DNA of 64,000 nucleotides from Serilophus lunatus (GCA_013399895.1 VXBA01004862.1:511802-575801), one strand, 5' to 3'; shown: positions 24,623 through 37,518, counted from the stretch's first letter. Numbers and translations are program-made. The notes: generated from the sequence alone by a model not told the origin.

Positions 24623-26931
24623 AACAACTGTGTATTCTCATGTCTCGTACTCCCTAGCTCCTTTCCTCTGTTGAGTGACAAGTAAAGTATCTGTCCCCTC
24701 TGAAGTAACTGCCTCTAATCTCTGAAAAAGGTTTCCAGATGACCCTTTCTCTCCTTTTTTCCCCTTTTACCAAGAGCTCCAGTGCCTGCAATGTGTGGGG
24801 CTTTTTTGTTTGTTTTGTTTGGGATCTCGTGGCCACAGGCAGGGTTCTTAACCTATTTTTCATTTTCTGTCTTTAGCTGTACAGAGAGGTTACAGGCTTC
24901 TTTCCCCGTGAGGAGTATAAACTTACAGAAGAACAAATACTTTTAAAATAGGAATTCCTACACTAATGGTGAGATGTCTCTCTATAATTCCATGTAGCCA
25001 ATCTTCTTCTGTCTTGCTCCGAGTGAAAGGAGATTCTATTTTTTTTGTCCCATGGAATTGTGTACGCAGTTTTTTGAACAGGGCGGGTATCAGTCCCAAT
25101 GTGTATTTCTTTTCCAGTCACTTAAATATTCTGGAATAGTAGAGGTATATAGAGGTTGCCTCGGGCCTTTAAATGGTAACCCTTTGAATTGTTTGTGAAA
25201 GTGTAGGTTGGGGTTTTTTTCACTTTGAAACTGATAGTTTCATATTTCTAGCTTAAACGCAGCAGAGTACTATTTTTCTGCTACTACTATTTGAATTCCT
25301 GCAAACTGTACCTACAAGTAAGAACTAATTTTCATGTTTTCAAAAGTGGCTAAACATACTCATCGTTCCCCGAAAAATAGTCCTTTGGAAAAAAACCCTT
25401 TGTTGTTGCTGAACCACCTCAGACAATGGAGCTTCTGATAATGGCTGAGGATTATAAAAGCGCAGCTATCTGACTCACGTGCTGACTGTGACATTTCTGC
25501 CTTATTAATAGTGTGATGTTTTCTTGCATTATGAACCTATTTACAAATTAACAACAATGTGACTAACATCCTACTACTATAAACAAATCCATTAAGATAA
25601 ATAGAACCACTTAACTCTAACCATATTTTTTTACTCTCTTCTCCCATCCTGTTTTGACTCTGTTCCAGTAAATGTGTGGTGTTCACATGGATATCACAAA
25701 TGGATTTTTAATAAATTTTCAGTCATTTTTTGCTGTGTCCTGCATAGATGCGATACTGTTATGATGTCCAAAGACCGTGTTTGGGATCAGCTGTGCTTCC
25801 TGTGTTCACAAGTCACCAGCAGCTAAAAGAATGTATTTTGGTCCGAGGCAAGTGTAGAAGTCACTGCTTCAGCAAGCCTGCCCAGCTGCTAGACAGGTGT
25901 GACATCCAAACACTTGTGTATGGTTTGTCCCCCTCACATGTCATTCCCCCTTCTTGGAAAAAGTGTACCTGTGCTATTCCATAAAGACTGCTGGTTTAAA
26001 TCTTTTGAATCCTTTTTTCTCACCTCTCCCAAAGCTGCTGATACTGTGTGTCTGTGTGACTGTTCAGCTATTTGAGTGTAGGTACACACATTGGGTATTG
26101 GAAAAGTATAAAGTAGAACATCGAGCAGCGTTGTAACTGTAGCAGTGGCAGTAAGAGCAAACTTACTTTTAGCATTCCCTGTAAAGAGATTTTAAAGGTC
26201 TGGTTCTACACTGTCTGACATTAAAAGAGAGAGGTCTGCAATTTGTGTTTTCCAGCCTTTTGTACTTTGATTTCACTCTAGTCCTGAAGCCTTATGGGTC
26301 TTCTGAAGTTTTAAGAAAAGTTTTCCATGTGTAGCACACTTCAAAATAGATCAAAAAGCAGCACTCACTTTAAACATGCAGGGTGTTAAAACAGACTTTA
26401 AGTCTGCTTTACGTTTTTAAGCAGAGCTTTAGATTCTTCCAAGTTAAGGTCTTGCATGTCATACATAGAGTAGAACCAAAATAAGTGCAGTGAAAAGCCC
26501 TCTAAATGGCTGTTTTAACTTCTGGGTTTGAGCTTCAAAACATATTTGATTATATGCAAACCAAATGTGGCACAGACTCAGAAAACCACAGCGCTTCCCC
26601 CTCTCAAATGAAGACCTTGTGCCACAGTAATAGCAACTTGAGACTGCCTGGATTGATGCAAAACGTGTCAAGAGAAGGAGGCTGTAAACAGTAATCTCTT
26701 AAGAAGTGTTGCTTCTGTTCCTTCCCAATTTGCTGGATTTCTCACAGCAGGTATTGTACTTATTCTGATGTACTTAAATAGCACCTACTAAAACTCTTGG
26801 CTCCTCTGTTATTATAAATCTTTGTTTCTCATAGTAGGATAGTGTTCTGAAGTGGCCATTCCTAGTAAACTTAAGTCTATTTTTAAGTGGTTAGGTGACA
26901 TTAGAGAAAGTGACTACAGCTTTACAAGTTA

Positions 26932-27002
26932 CTCTGTAGTGCAGGATTAATATTTCAGCCCTTTTAGACAGAGTCTGAAAACACATTATGTTGTTGGCTT
27001 AA
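26932..27002 (+). repeat. 71-bp direct repeat, copy B
   Basis: This is the second copy of the sequence at 24552-24622, in the same orientation and exactly 2380 bp downstream. Differences are five substitutions: G to A in the TGTTTCAG stretch, a GA/AG swap in GGATCTG, and two in ACACGTTATC. No target-site duplication or recognisable termini are seen. Confidence 0.92.
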
Positions 27003-27270
27003 CGTTACCAGCAGCAGTTGAGCCACAGAAGTGGGTCCTGTGCATGCTTGCTGCCCTTCACAGATGAGAGGCCAAACTTTTCAGCTGAAAGGTAGTTGCA
27101 CAGACAAGTCATTTTGAGAGGGGTCTGTTCAGGTGGCAGCTGCAGTAAGCACCACCATAGTGTAACTCCTTTCCCTCACCTCTGGTCAGGCACTGTGTGA
27201 GCAGGTAGTGCCTGTTGGAAGGCTAGAACAGGGAAGTGTAGAACATATCCTTTGAGCTGCCTGGTGTCAT

Positions 27271-27307
27271 AGAGCATGATATACAGGGATATACAGGGAT
27301 ATGCTCT
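27271..27307. repeat. Inverted repeat enclosing a 10-bp tandem repeat
   Basis: Perfect 7-bp arms AGAGCAT (27271-27277) and ATGCTCT (27301-27307) enclose two copies of ATACAGGGAT (27281-27300) preceded by GAT. It could fold as a short stem with a 23-base loop. Confidence 0.8.
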
Positions 27308-30300
27308 GCTGCTCAGTTTATATGTAGTCTCAGGTCTGTCTAGTGATGTTCCCAAAGCTGGCATACTGTTATGGGAGTGGATGCTGGCTGTACTAGCCAT
27401 GTTTGTCAATTGGCACTGTGATGGGTTGACCAGAAGGGCTTGGGCTGATACCTTGTGTTTCAGCACCTCCCACGCTTTCCTGTTCTTGGTCCTGCCTCCA
27501 GCTTCTCACCTGCCTGTAGTAACTTTTAGTCTTGTAACTTGGGATTTTCTGATCTGCTTAAAACTTTGTCCAGCCGGTCTGTCTTATGTGAGTTGTCTTC
27601 TGAAATTTAGTCTTACCACACTGAAACAGTCTTAAAGGACGCTGAACAATGGACCTTTCAACTTTAAAGAGCATCTCAGAAAATTAAATGTTGTTTACAG
27701 CCAAGTCAGAAAGGAATGTCTCCCGTGTGAGATTAAAATATTTGTGGAGGCTCTGTCTGACAAGCTCCAGGACTAGCCACCTCCAAGGAGTTCTTCAGAG
27801 GTGCAATTAATGGTGCTTTCCTCTGTAGTCCCTTATCGTTCCCTTTGTAAGAGACTTCATGCACTTAATCTGAGCTTCTAGTAACCGAGAATGGCTTTCC
27901 AAGGATTGACTGCTTCCCCAGAAATAGCTTTACATTTCAGGCTGGAAGTTAAAATATGAAATGTCCCTTTGGAGACATCCCTCCCTCTAAGTGAAGGCAA
28001 AATCTCCCTTAGCACAGAGGTAGTCCTGTTCCCACTGGAAATTCCTGAAGTTAATTCGGGCAGAAATGTTTGGGGCAGGGTGTGGTGCACACCCCAGGGC
28101 CACCCAGCCTTGTGCCATCCCTCTCGCTTCCGCCCTGAACAGCTGTTCCCAGTCCCCCTTCAGGTCTGACCAGGAGTGTGTGTACCTGTTACTTCTCCAA
28201 AGCTGCTATTGGCCCTGAGCTCATGGGGAAACCTCTGATGGAAACCAAAAGGGTCTTTAAGTTTGCAACCAGCCGTGGCGTTGTTGGTTACAGGTTTCTT
28301 TTATGCATGTAGATATCTCTTAATAAATGTTCAGATAGTGTTGTGCTTTTGCTGTTATAGGGCAGAGCTGCCTTTCTGCGGAAGGTCAGACTCATGGATT
28401 TATCTGCTTTTGGCAGTGTTGACCAGACCTGATTCAGTGGTCCTTTGTCCCTTTGGATGGCAAGGTGCCAAATCTTTCTTTTTCCCTCGTTCTGATGGTG
28501 ACATGCCATGGATATGTGCATCCCATGCTCTATTTTTGCTTAAGCTCTGTGCTGCTGTGGACTGTGTGATGCTTGGTCTTTTCTTGAAAATAGAGGACCG
28601 TCTTGGTTTGCAACATTTGTAAACATGCTGGGGATTTTTTTTGCAGAGATGTAGGGAGCTGGGACAAAAAAGTAGATTTTCTTTTGCATTAAAATTGCAG
28701 ATTAATTTTAAAGTCTTTGCTGTGAACAACTTTCTTGAAGGAGAACAGCACTGGGGGTTTAAATATCAAGAGGTGAGGCAGTGATGAAGGCTGGAAGTGT
28801 GCTGCCTGGAGACAATACTGAGAGAGATGGTGGGGAGAAAGCAGCTACATGTGTGACCTAATAGGAGAGTAGCTACTGGAGCAGGGGTGGCAAAAAAAGG
28901 GGCAATGGATTCAAACGACCAGGCTGATAAAACTGCCTTTATGGATAGCTATTTTCACAGACCACCATGCAGAAGTGAGGCAAAATAGTGTTTAGGAAAG
29001 CTAGGATAAAGTACAGAGGAGCAGTCAAGGCAAAGTCCATCTGCGCAGATGAGTAGCTGAATGGTGTCCATGGATTTAAGATATTAGGCAGAAAAGATCT
29101 GAGTATTTAACACATAAATATGTGCAATTGCTTGAATGAAAAGTAGCGCTGGTTTTAGAGATGCTGAGGAAGGCAGTATAGTAAAGTGGTCTAGTTCCCA
29201 ATAATCATGAAATAAGGTAGGTGAGATGGGGGAGAGGATAACCTTGGCTTTAAGTTGCCCTTGAGCTGGCAGCTGAGTATCTGTGAAGAGAATCTATAGG
29301 AGATTGAATGGGAGGTGCATCTTGTGAACAGAAGTTGATCTGAGGGTGGGATGGAGAAAGAAGCTAAATCTCTCTTCCAAGTAGATGCAGAAGAGAAAAG
29401 TGTTGCTATGAACTGAGCCATACAGTCCACTGGAGAGGGTTGAAGGAGTTACAAAGGTTTTTCTTCAAACAGAAAGCAGCGATGTGAAGTGTTGTGTACA
29501 AGAAGCATGAAAAAGAAGGCGAAGCACTTTTCTTTGGGAAGAGAAACTATTCCCAGAATTTCGGATACTAAAGCATGGCTATGTCTTTATGGGGAGGTGA
29601 AAGGAGGGAGTAGAAGAAAGAAGGGTAGGAGTATGGCATATATGCCAATCAGGAAAAAAGTTTAGGGGAGGAGGTAGTGAAATTGTATCTGCGATGGGAT
29701 TTCTATGAAGGGCAAGTTGTAGAGAGGCGCTTGTGCTTGTGGCTGTCTCTTGGGAGAAACAGCAAGATGTGAGCAGGGGACAGAAAAAGATGAAATCGCA
29801 CTTTTTCCATCAGCTTTGTCACTGGGATGAAGCAGAGCTGCCATGGGGCAAGTGGTTGAAGAGAGTATTTGTTGCAGAGAACATCTGCTTGTTTGGTGGC
29901 ATCTTACCACTAGCAACAACCACTATGAAACTGGGAGTACAGCAAGAGTGCTAGAGGAGACGTCCCTTGGGGGAGAAAAAGAGAACAGAGAAACACAGAG
30001 ATAAATGTGACAGCAGAACTCTGAAGTCTCAGGTGAAGTCAGCAACCACAAGACTGTTGTCTTCCTCCTCTTTCTGGCCCTCTTCTTCTTCTCACTGATA
30101 AAGCATCACTGATTAGGTCTTCCCAGTTTTGAAAGTTGCACAGGTAAGCAGAAGTTACAGTCTATGCAAGGATGAAAGTGTTTGTTTTTCCTTCTGTCCT
30201 TGATTTTTCACTTCATGAGAGAAGTAGGAGGCTAACATAATTCATGTTTATTGCTAAATGTTGCTCTTTGATGTCTTCTTATTACAATAGCCTGATTTCA

Positions 30301-30607
30301 AAGCCAGCAATAAACTAGAAGGATGAAACCTCATAAACATGGGACTTCATTTTTTACCCTATAAACTTATTGAAACTTAAAAAAGAAAGTTTTTCTCTTT
30401 TGCTTGAAAATAAATCATTTTACAAAATTACAGCCCTCTAAGTAAACAAACCTCAAAATCCTGCTCCCTCATCAACTCTGACCCCTTAGCCAGAAAAAAA
30501 AATCCAATAAAAAAGCAGCTGATTGCTCTTGGTCAGCCTGTGTAAGTTTTGATCAGCTAGCTGTGACTTCCTTCTTCTTTAACACAGGTTTTATCAGAAC
30601 ATTTTTC

Positions 30608-30627
30608 TTTTTTTTTTTTTTTTTTTT
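30608..30627. repeat. T homopolymer (20 bases)
   Basis: An uninterrupted T run in intron 1. No adjoining retrogene or LINE sequence on the minus strand was recognised. Confidence 0.95.
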
Positions 30628-32616
30628 GCTAACTTGGCATCCATTTTTGGTCAGGACTCCTGCCTAATATATTATATTTTGTTGGGTGCTTTATGTCATC
30701 AAACAGCAGACAGAAAGTATAGTGGTTGGCTGATACTTTGAGGATCTAGGGACAGAGGTTTTTTTTGTGAAAGAAAACATAGTTCTTTCAAGGTAGCTTT
30801 TTTTCAGTCTTAATTGGCTCTGTCAGACTAAACTGTTTTAAATTACCTATGTCCCTTCCATCTTCTGACTTCTGCAATACTAGGTGCAGTATTTGTATTA
30901 GTTAAATAGGTCTGAATAATTGACTTCATTATGGAAAACTAATCTGCTTGTTAAAACTGTTCATTTATCAGTGTAATACAGTATTATGCTGGCAGAGACT
31001 TTGCTGGCTGACACTACTCTTTGTGTATCTTTCTGTGAAAAGATATGCTAAAGATGAACTTTGTAGTTTAGAGAAGCCAACTTGGCTATCTGTGCAAAGC
31101 CCTCAGATTTTGTAGTTTCTGTAAGATGTGCCGTGGATGTTATCTCAAAGTCCTGGCTGAATACAATGTAGAGCACCCAGTCTCCAAGCTGTGTGGTACT
31201 GCAAAACCTGTTATTACTGTGATACTCTTTATCAGCCTCATTAGGGGTGATGAATGAGCTGCAGCATTTTTTTTCCCTCTTCTGAAAAGACCTGCCTACA
31301 ATGGTTGCTGCCTGTGTATATGCACAGGGTGAATTCATCAGTTAAAGTATTGCTACAGCAATACTAACTTTAAGCAAACAGGAAAAAAAAATCATTATCT
31401 GCCTAAATCTCTTATGAAGAGACTCTTCCCTCCTAGTCCTCTCTACAGAATCACCTTCTAGCTCACTTGCCTTAAAAGGCTGCTTCATGCAAAAGGTACA
31501 AGTGAAATCTCTTGCTTTTGTTTACTGTTGTCCTATTCCTAGGCAAATGAAATTGTCTTTTGGGCTTGCCTAAGGCTGAACACGTGAACAAGTTAATTTG
31601 TCTGTGCAGCATTTGTGTCAGACCTCGGTGCCCCAAGTCTGCACAGTTGCATTCCTGCACGTCACACTCTGCTGATACAGTACTGTCATGTCCAGCATGC
31701 CCACGGGGGTTAGCCTGGGAGGCCTGGCCCTTTTGCCAGCTGTCCTCCTCTCACATGGCAGCTTAAGCTGAGCTTTGGGTCATACCAGCGTGCAAGTAAC
31801 CATCCCTGCTTCTTTCCTCTCTCTCCTTTTCCATGTCACTTCTCTGCTGAGTGCAGTGTCCCTGCATGGGAGCTGGCCTCTGCCCGGGCTGGTGTACTGA
31901 GCAGAGCAGGACCAGTGGGCTCTCCCAGCAGACCATGCAAAGCAGGGTCCAAGGTGGGGTGTGTAGGATAGGTGTTGTACTGTCTGGGTTGAGACTGCGC
32001 AGCAGCCGCTGCCTTGCAAGTACCATGCATACTAATCATCTTAAAGGAGTTGCCCAGTAAACAAATGGTTACTGGGATTGGCATCTGAGTGCCCTAGTCT
32101 TTTAGCTAAAGGAATCCTGGGTTTTCTGTTCAGGTGTGCAGAGCAGGAGATGCAGCTGTAAACAGAGCCTACAAAGACCTTATTCCTTCCCCTTCAGTTT
32201 ACCATGTGCATAAAAGTTAAACTGGTCACTTGAAGATAGTTGTTTTTTTGCTCGAATCTAGGAAAAAGACGCTTTCCAAATAAAAATACTTAAGGTTTTT
32301 TTCAGTTTGAAATCTGTCAAAAGACGTAGGAGAGGAGTGGGGAGGACAAAGGAGGAGTGTTTTTCCTCCACTGGAACGAGCTGTGGTTTGTTTGCCTTTT
32401 GTGCATTTGGATGGGCACTCCGAAATCCAAACTGGAGCTAGCAGTTAATATGACAAACAGTGACCATAATTTCACTAAACAAGCTTTCAGGTAATCACAG
32501 TTAGGCTTGGGTGCTGAAGAGTGGGATTTTCATAACTGCAGAAGAAATTTGAGAACATGCCGTGCTTGTGCCAAAAGCCCGTAGAGTTGTGTTGGCTTTT
32601 TTTTTTGTTTTTGCTT

Positions 32617-32640
32617 GAAGATGATTATGAAGATGATTCA
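32617..32640 (+). repeat. 12-bp tandem duplication
   Basis: GAAGATGATTAT is followed by GAAGATGATTCA, with one or two changes at the end of the unit. It follows a T-rich tract. Confidence 0.75.
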
Positions 32641-33787
32641 TACTTTTGTTAATCTCAGCAAAAGAGTGGCTTGCATGTATAGTTGATTAAACAGCTGAGC
32701 ACCTCTGAGCAAGTCGTTCTCCATTTTGAGGAAGAATTTGTCTAGAGAAGATTCTCCCTTTTTTGGGTGTGTGTGCTTGTTAGTTTTGTGTCTTTGTGTT
32801 TTAGGCCTGATATTGACTGACTTTGCAAATGAGAACTTTCATGAGATCCTAGTCACAGCCTTACTTGGTCTTGGATTTGTGGCTGTGGTTCCATGCTTTT
32901 AAGAGTCAGTTAGGATGGTTTTAGAGGTTTGGTTGATGAGTATTTGTTTACTAATACTACACAACCAGAATTAGTAAATGTACCAGAATGATGATTTAAT
33001 CTATTTAGTTTCATTAGATGACTGTTTCATTCTCTCAATTTCCTTGATTAGAGAATCAAATATTTTCTATCCTGTACTTAATAGTATATTTTGTTTCTAA
33101 CATCAGATATAAGATAAATTGAAATCTTCTCCTCAATCACTTTCTGACTTGTTTAAAACATCTTCATGCATTTATAACCTTTTCAAATGCTTTGTGTCAA
33201 ATCACACAGTCCTCCCTCCCCCCACCTTTTTTTTTTGACAACCATTTAGTGGTCTGTGAAGTTTTAAAAGTAAAAACCAGTGGAGTGACAGAAAAATTAA
33301 AGCCTTGAAAATTTTCCTCCTCCTGTATGGGTTACCAGGAAATTCAGGTGGCATGTAGAGTGAGAGTATTTTCTAATAACAAGTTGTGCACTCACATACT
33401 ATGCTTCTTTAAAGGTCTTGTGTTTGGGATCCCAGTGATATTGATGGGAAACGTGTGAAGACTTTTTATGAAATTGTTTGTATAACTGAGTAACTTCTTT
33501 TGAAAGCAGTAGCATGGATACTTCTGTTTTGGAGAAGAATTCTGTGGGTACCTGAGATGATGATAATGAATGATGGAACTTCAAAGTTAAACCCTACAAA
33601 TCCTCTAGAGGATTTAATGAAAACTTGTTATTTTTAAAATATGATTTCTTGTAAAATGGAACACTTGAGTCTTTCTATTGTCAAGCAGAGTGGTGTCTTG
33701 GTAGCCATAATTATATTCTGTTGGGAGAACCATTTGTGGACTTGTAAACACCAACATGTGACTCTATTTGCCATGGAATGTGTTGGA

Positions 33788-33857
33788 ATGGTATTGGCTG
33801 GACTCGATCTTGGAGATCTTTTCCAACCAAATTGATTCCGTGGTTCTCTGATGCTGT
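33788..33857 (+). mobile_element. CR1 LINE, short degenerate 3' end
   Basis: About 70 bp resembles the CR1 tail: GGCTGGACTCGATCTTGGAG, ATCTTTTCCAACCAAATTGA and a decayed terminal repeat (TTCCGTGGTTCTCTGATG). It ends about 100 bp upstream of PARD6G exon 2, in the same orientation as the gene. Confidence 0.8.
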
Positions 33858-33938
33858 GAAAAGAGAGAGGTGATATATGCCATGTTCAAATACCAAGCTA
33901 GAGCACTGGCCTATGGTGACACATCTGCTGATGCTCTG

Positions 33939-33956
33939 TTTTTCTTTCTCTTGCAG
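33939..33956 (+). other. PARD6G: 3' splice site of PARD6G exon 2
   Basis: A pyrimidine-rich run interrupted only by the final purines ends in TTGCAG directly before the phase-0 phenylalanine codon of exon 2. The position agrees with the PAR6 family exon junction, which falls after the VEVKSK part of the PB1 domain. Confidence 0.9.
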
Positions 33957-34179
33957 TTTGGTGCAGAGTTCAGAAGGTTCTCTCTGGATCGCTACAAGCC
34001 AGGGAAGTTTGAAGACTTCTACAAACTAATTCTTCACATTCATCACATAGCCAACCTGGAAGTGATGATCGGATATGCTGATGTGCATGGAGACCTTCTC
34101 CCTATTAATAACGATGACAACTTCTTCAAGGCTGTTTCAAGTGCTCATCCACTGCTCAGGGTTTTTATACAAAGACAAG
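33957..34179 (+). CDS. PARD6G: PARD6G exon 2, PB1 domain (internal coding exon)
   Basis: This internal exon encodes 74 codons plus one base of a Par-6 family PB1 domain. It begins in phase 0 with FGAEFRRFSLDRYKPGKFED and contains IGYADVHGDLLPINNDDNF, then LLRVFIQRQ before a split codon (G|). The acceptor is ttctttctcttgcag|TTT and the donor is CAAG|gtaaga. PAR6 proteins are scaffolds that join atypical PKC (through PB1), CDC42-GTP (through semi-CRIB and PDZ) and PAR3 in the apical/tight-junction polarity complex. SLDR, KPGKFEDFYKL, HHI and KAVSSA match PARD6G as I remember it better than PARD6B or the more divergent PARD6A. With the family's usual 24-residue first exon, this exon would be residues 25-98. 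The lysine that contacts the acidic motif of aPKC (Lys19 in PARD6A) is encoded upstream of this exon. No stop or frameshift is present. The exon identity is very likely; the paralogue call is likely. Confidence 0.93.
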
Positions 34180-34185
34180 GTAAGA
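34180..34185 (+). other. PARD6G: 5' splice site of PARD6G exon 2
   Basis: The donor reads CAAG|gtaaga, close to the consensus. It leaves one base of a split codon (phase 1). Without splicing, the frame runs 16 more complete codons and stops at 34227-34229. Confidence 0.9.
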
Positions 34186-37100
34186 TGCAATTTCATTTCA
34201 GTGCCTTGAAGTGTGTCGAGGCAAAGTGAAGAGTGGATTTGTGGCGCCAATTCAAAGGCTGAAATGATATAAGAGGAGCCTAGGAGCCATCTTGCTCCTC
34301 CTCTCAGGCAGTTCATTGTAACTTGCAGGAATGGCATAGCTTCAGGGCACGTGGAGGGACTGCATTGCTGCCTGTAAGGTGTTTAAAGGATAATACGCTG
34401 AGAATCACCATGGGCCCTGTATTTTGTTCTTCTGGTGCCATGTCATCAGTTGACCATGCCAGGTGCACCATTCCACTTTTTTGACAAAGCTGTGAGGAGG
34501 CAGGGGATCCTAGTACTACTACTTCACACTTAAAAGTCTTATCTATCTGTCTTGATAGTGTCATACCCAAATGATTCATGCCTGTACAGTGTGTGAATGC
34601 ACACTGATATGTAGTTACAAAAGAGAAAAAAAAGTTGTCACAAATGACATCTTGTTTGTGTTTGTGTTGAGCTGGCAAACAGACAAATGATGATTTTTCC
34701 CTCTGTCTGTACACTAAAGAGTGCTGATTCTTCTCATTTTGAATCATCAAGCAAGCCTTGGGCAGAATTACCCAAATATCAAGATGGCATCATGCTTAAG
34801 TGGCTGCATGTTGTTCTCCTTAAAAACCATGTTTGGCAATTGCTTCAGATGAGGATTGTTTTTTATAGTGAGGTATCTTTCCTACAGAGCTCCTCAAATC
34901 CCAGGGGAACCTAACACTGTGTTCACACTTCCTCCACAGTTTTTTTCAGTCACGTAGTGGTTTATACAGGGCTTTTGAAATTAAAGTCTTATCAGCAACA
35001 GGTTCACAAACAAGACTTGATCTGAGACTTGGCTCAGTCGTGTAGCTTGTTTGGCCTGGACTCTTGTTGTGTAGTGACAAGGATGTAGCAGGATACTCCA
35101 GCCTGCTTGTTGGTATGAACATGAGCTGTAATGTGTGGTTTGATTCAGTGTCCTCAGATACATCCAGGGCTGTGTGGCTTCTGTCCATTCAGAGCCTATT
35201 ATCTGCTGCCCTCTTTTAGATGTGATAAGTGCTCAAGGAGGCAATTGGGAAGAGGGTCTAGAGCAGTTTGTTTTGGTGGTGCCTATCAGGTGTGCAGAAA
35301 TGTTTGTGGTAGAGTGGGCAAATGAGAGAATTGTTGACTGCAAATAGAAAAAATGCCCCTTTTCTTTGGTAGGAGAAGTATGCTAGTTGTAAAAGTTTGT
35401 AACTTTTAACCTTAAGGGAAAAGGGCATTATTTCCTTTGTTAAAGGCTTTTCTTTTAGCTGTTGGTCAGTGAGAAGATTGATGCTGATAGGTAAAAGAGC
35501 TCATACAAAAGGGAAGACAGGCCCATGCCTCCTCACATGTGGCAAAGCCCGAATGCTTTCCCAACACACCTTCTCCCTCTAAAAAGCTGAAGGAAACAGT
35601 AAATTCTGCCCCATCCCTTTGCTTAATGGTACCTTTCATAAGGGACTCCTGAGGTTAACATTTCAGATGCATACTTGTGGATGGTCTTAAACAGTCATGT
35701 CCGTTTCCTTTCCTTTGACAAAGCCTTTAGAAATTGTTCCCATCAAGAATAGTAGGAATTACTGAAATCTTACCTCTTTTTCCTTTGTTGTCGTGCTGTT
35801 TTGCCTGCCCACAGACTGGGGTGACAGGGCAATGCTGGTCCTTCTGTTGCAGACCTGCACAAGAGAACAAGGTGACAAGCACCAAGAAATCTTTGTGCAG
35901 TTCAGGGGAGCGTGGTGTGCCTGCAGTACTTCAGGTCACACCCTAAACTCTGACTTCAGAGGCCGGAAATTAAGGTGACAGGGATGCTAGTAAAATATGA
36001 GAGCAGTCCTCTTCTGTGACTTTGAAGGAGTCTGCAGAGCATGTGCTCTGTAGGCTGTTGGGTCAGGGATCACTGCTCTTCAGTGGGAGTAGTCCAGGGA
36101 GGCAGCTGCCAGAGGTTGTTCTCACACTGTTGTGGAGCAGTGAGAATTTGAGGGAACTCGGCAGAAGTATACAGACGTAGAAGGACTGAATAGTTGAAGC
36201 TCAGGTCTTTTTTTTCTAGCAAACTGTTTGTCAACTTCATGATTAGTCATCTTACCTGTTTCCTCAGTTTTATAGCTGTGATATAATTCACTCAACAAGA
36301 GAAAGGATACAATCATGTTAAAACAGCCTGTTTGTTGCCAAAGTGGCAAAATAGGTAACTTACAATGATCAAGCAACAATTTGCTAGTTTGGTTTTTGTT
36401 TGCCTCTATGTTTTTCATCTGAGCTTAGTGTTGCACTTTTTCAGTTCAAAAACCTTTCCCTCAGCTGTCCCCAGAGGCAAACTACGTGCTTATTGCTTGG
36501 ACTCTTCATGCCAGGTTGGTGTCCAGGTGTGGGATGGCTGGTTTATTCCACTTTTTCCTCTTTTTTTGTTCCAGTCTCCTGAGCCCCAGATTTTTAAGGA
36601 TCACAGTAGCTGTTGCCTTCCCAGGCAGGGGATATCGGTGATTATTAGCCAGCCATTTTATAAGGACTTGAATTGCTGTTCCCAGTGTGCTTGCAACAAT
36701 TATTGTTCATAGTTTTTGAGGTCTTGAAGAGTCTGGGATGTTAGCAGGTCATGTTTGAATAAATTGAGCTATAGCAAGTTTTTGTAGCTCATAGCAATTT
36801 GTCTGCTGAAAGGATGTGGAGCTCTTCTTTTTTTCTCCAATACCAAATTACAGTACAGACAAAAATTCTAATTAGAGAACCAGAATATAAAAAGAAAAGG
36901 CAGCTTTCCTTTGACTTGCTTTCCCAGGCTGCAAGTGTGGGTCATGTCCTATGTTGTAAACTGATGTGGCTCTTTTGACTTTGTTTGTACAGTAGTGATT
37001 TATATCAGCTGATGCTTTGAGCCTGAGAATTTGTTCACTCGGCTGTAACTGGTGTCAGGCATACACTGAATTCTCTATGGAAGGTGCCTGCTGCTATGTC

Positions 37101-37518
37101 CCAAAGACCTTAGAACAGTGCAAGAAATTATGGATGTGTTTGACTTGCTCCATAATAACTGAACTCTTGTACTCTGCCAAGACCTGCATAAAGGAAGATC
37201 TTATCTGGTGATGCAGTTGGTCATCATTTTTTCAAGACTCTTTGTTCAGTGTCTGAACTGTATCACTTGAGACAATCTCTTGCATACCACAAAAATATTT
37301 AAGCATAAGCTATGAATTCAAGCAGAAACATAGACCAGAAAAGGTGAAAGGAGTTAATATTATATACTGTGAATGCATTGCATTTTTTCTTTTATGATTA
37401 AATGGTATGAAATTATTATCAAATCTTGCTTTAATACCTGTCTCTCAGAGGCAGAGTATGTGTTCAAACCAAGCTGTAATGGAGGCTCTTAAACAGAATG
37501 GAATAAATAGTAGAATTA

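Larger units (their letters stand above)
21446..33956 (+). other. PARD6G: Inferred intron 1 of PARD6G
   Basis: This lies between the CpG island and exon 2. No coding exon was recognised. It contains two 71-bp direct repeats (24552-24622 and 26932-27002), a small inverted and tandem repeat at 27271-27307, a purine-rich stretch at about 28.74-30.05 kb, a T tract at 30608-30627 and a CR1 tail just before exon 2. The true 5' boundary is unknown because the donor of exon 1 is not visible. Confidence 0.7.
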
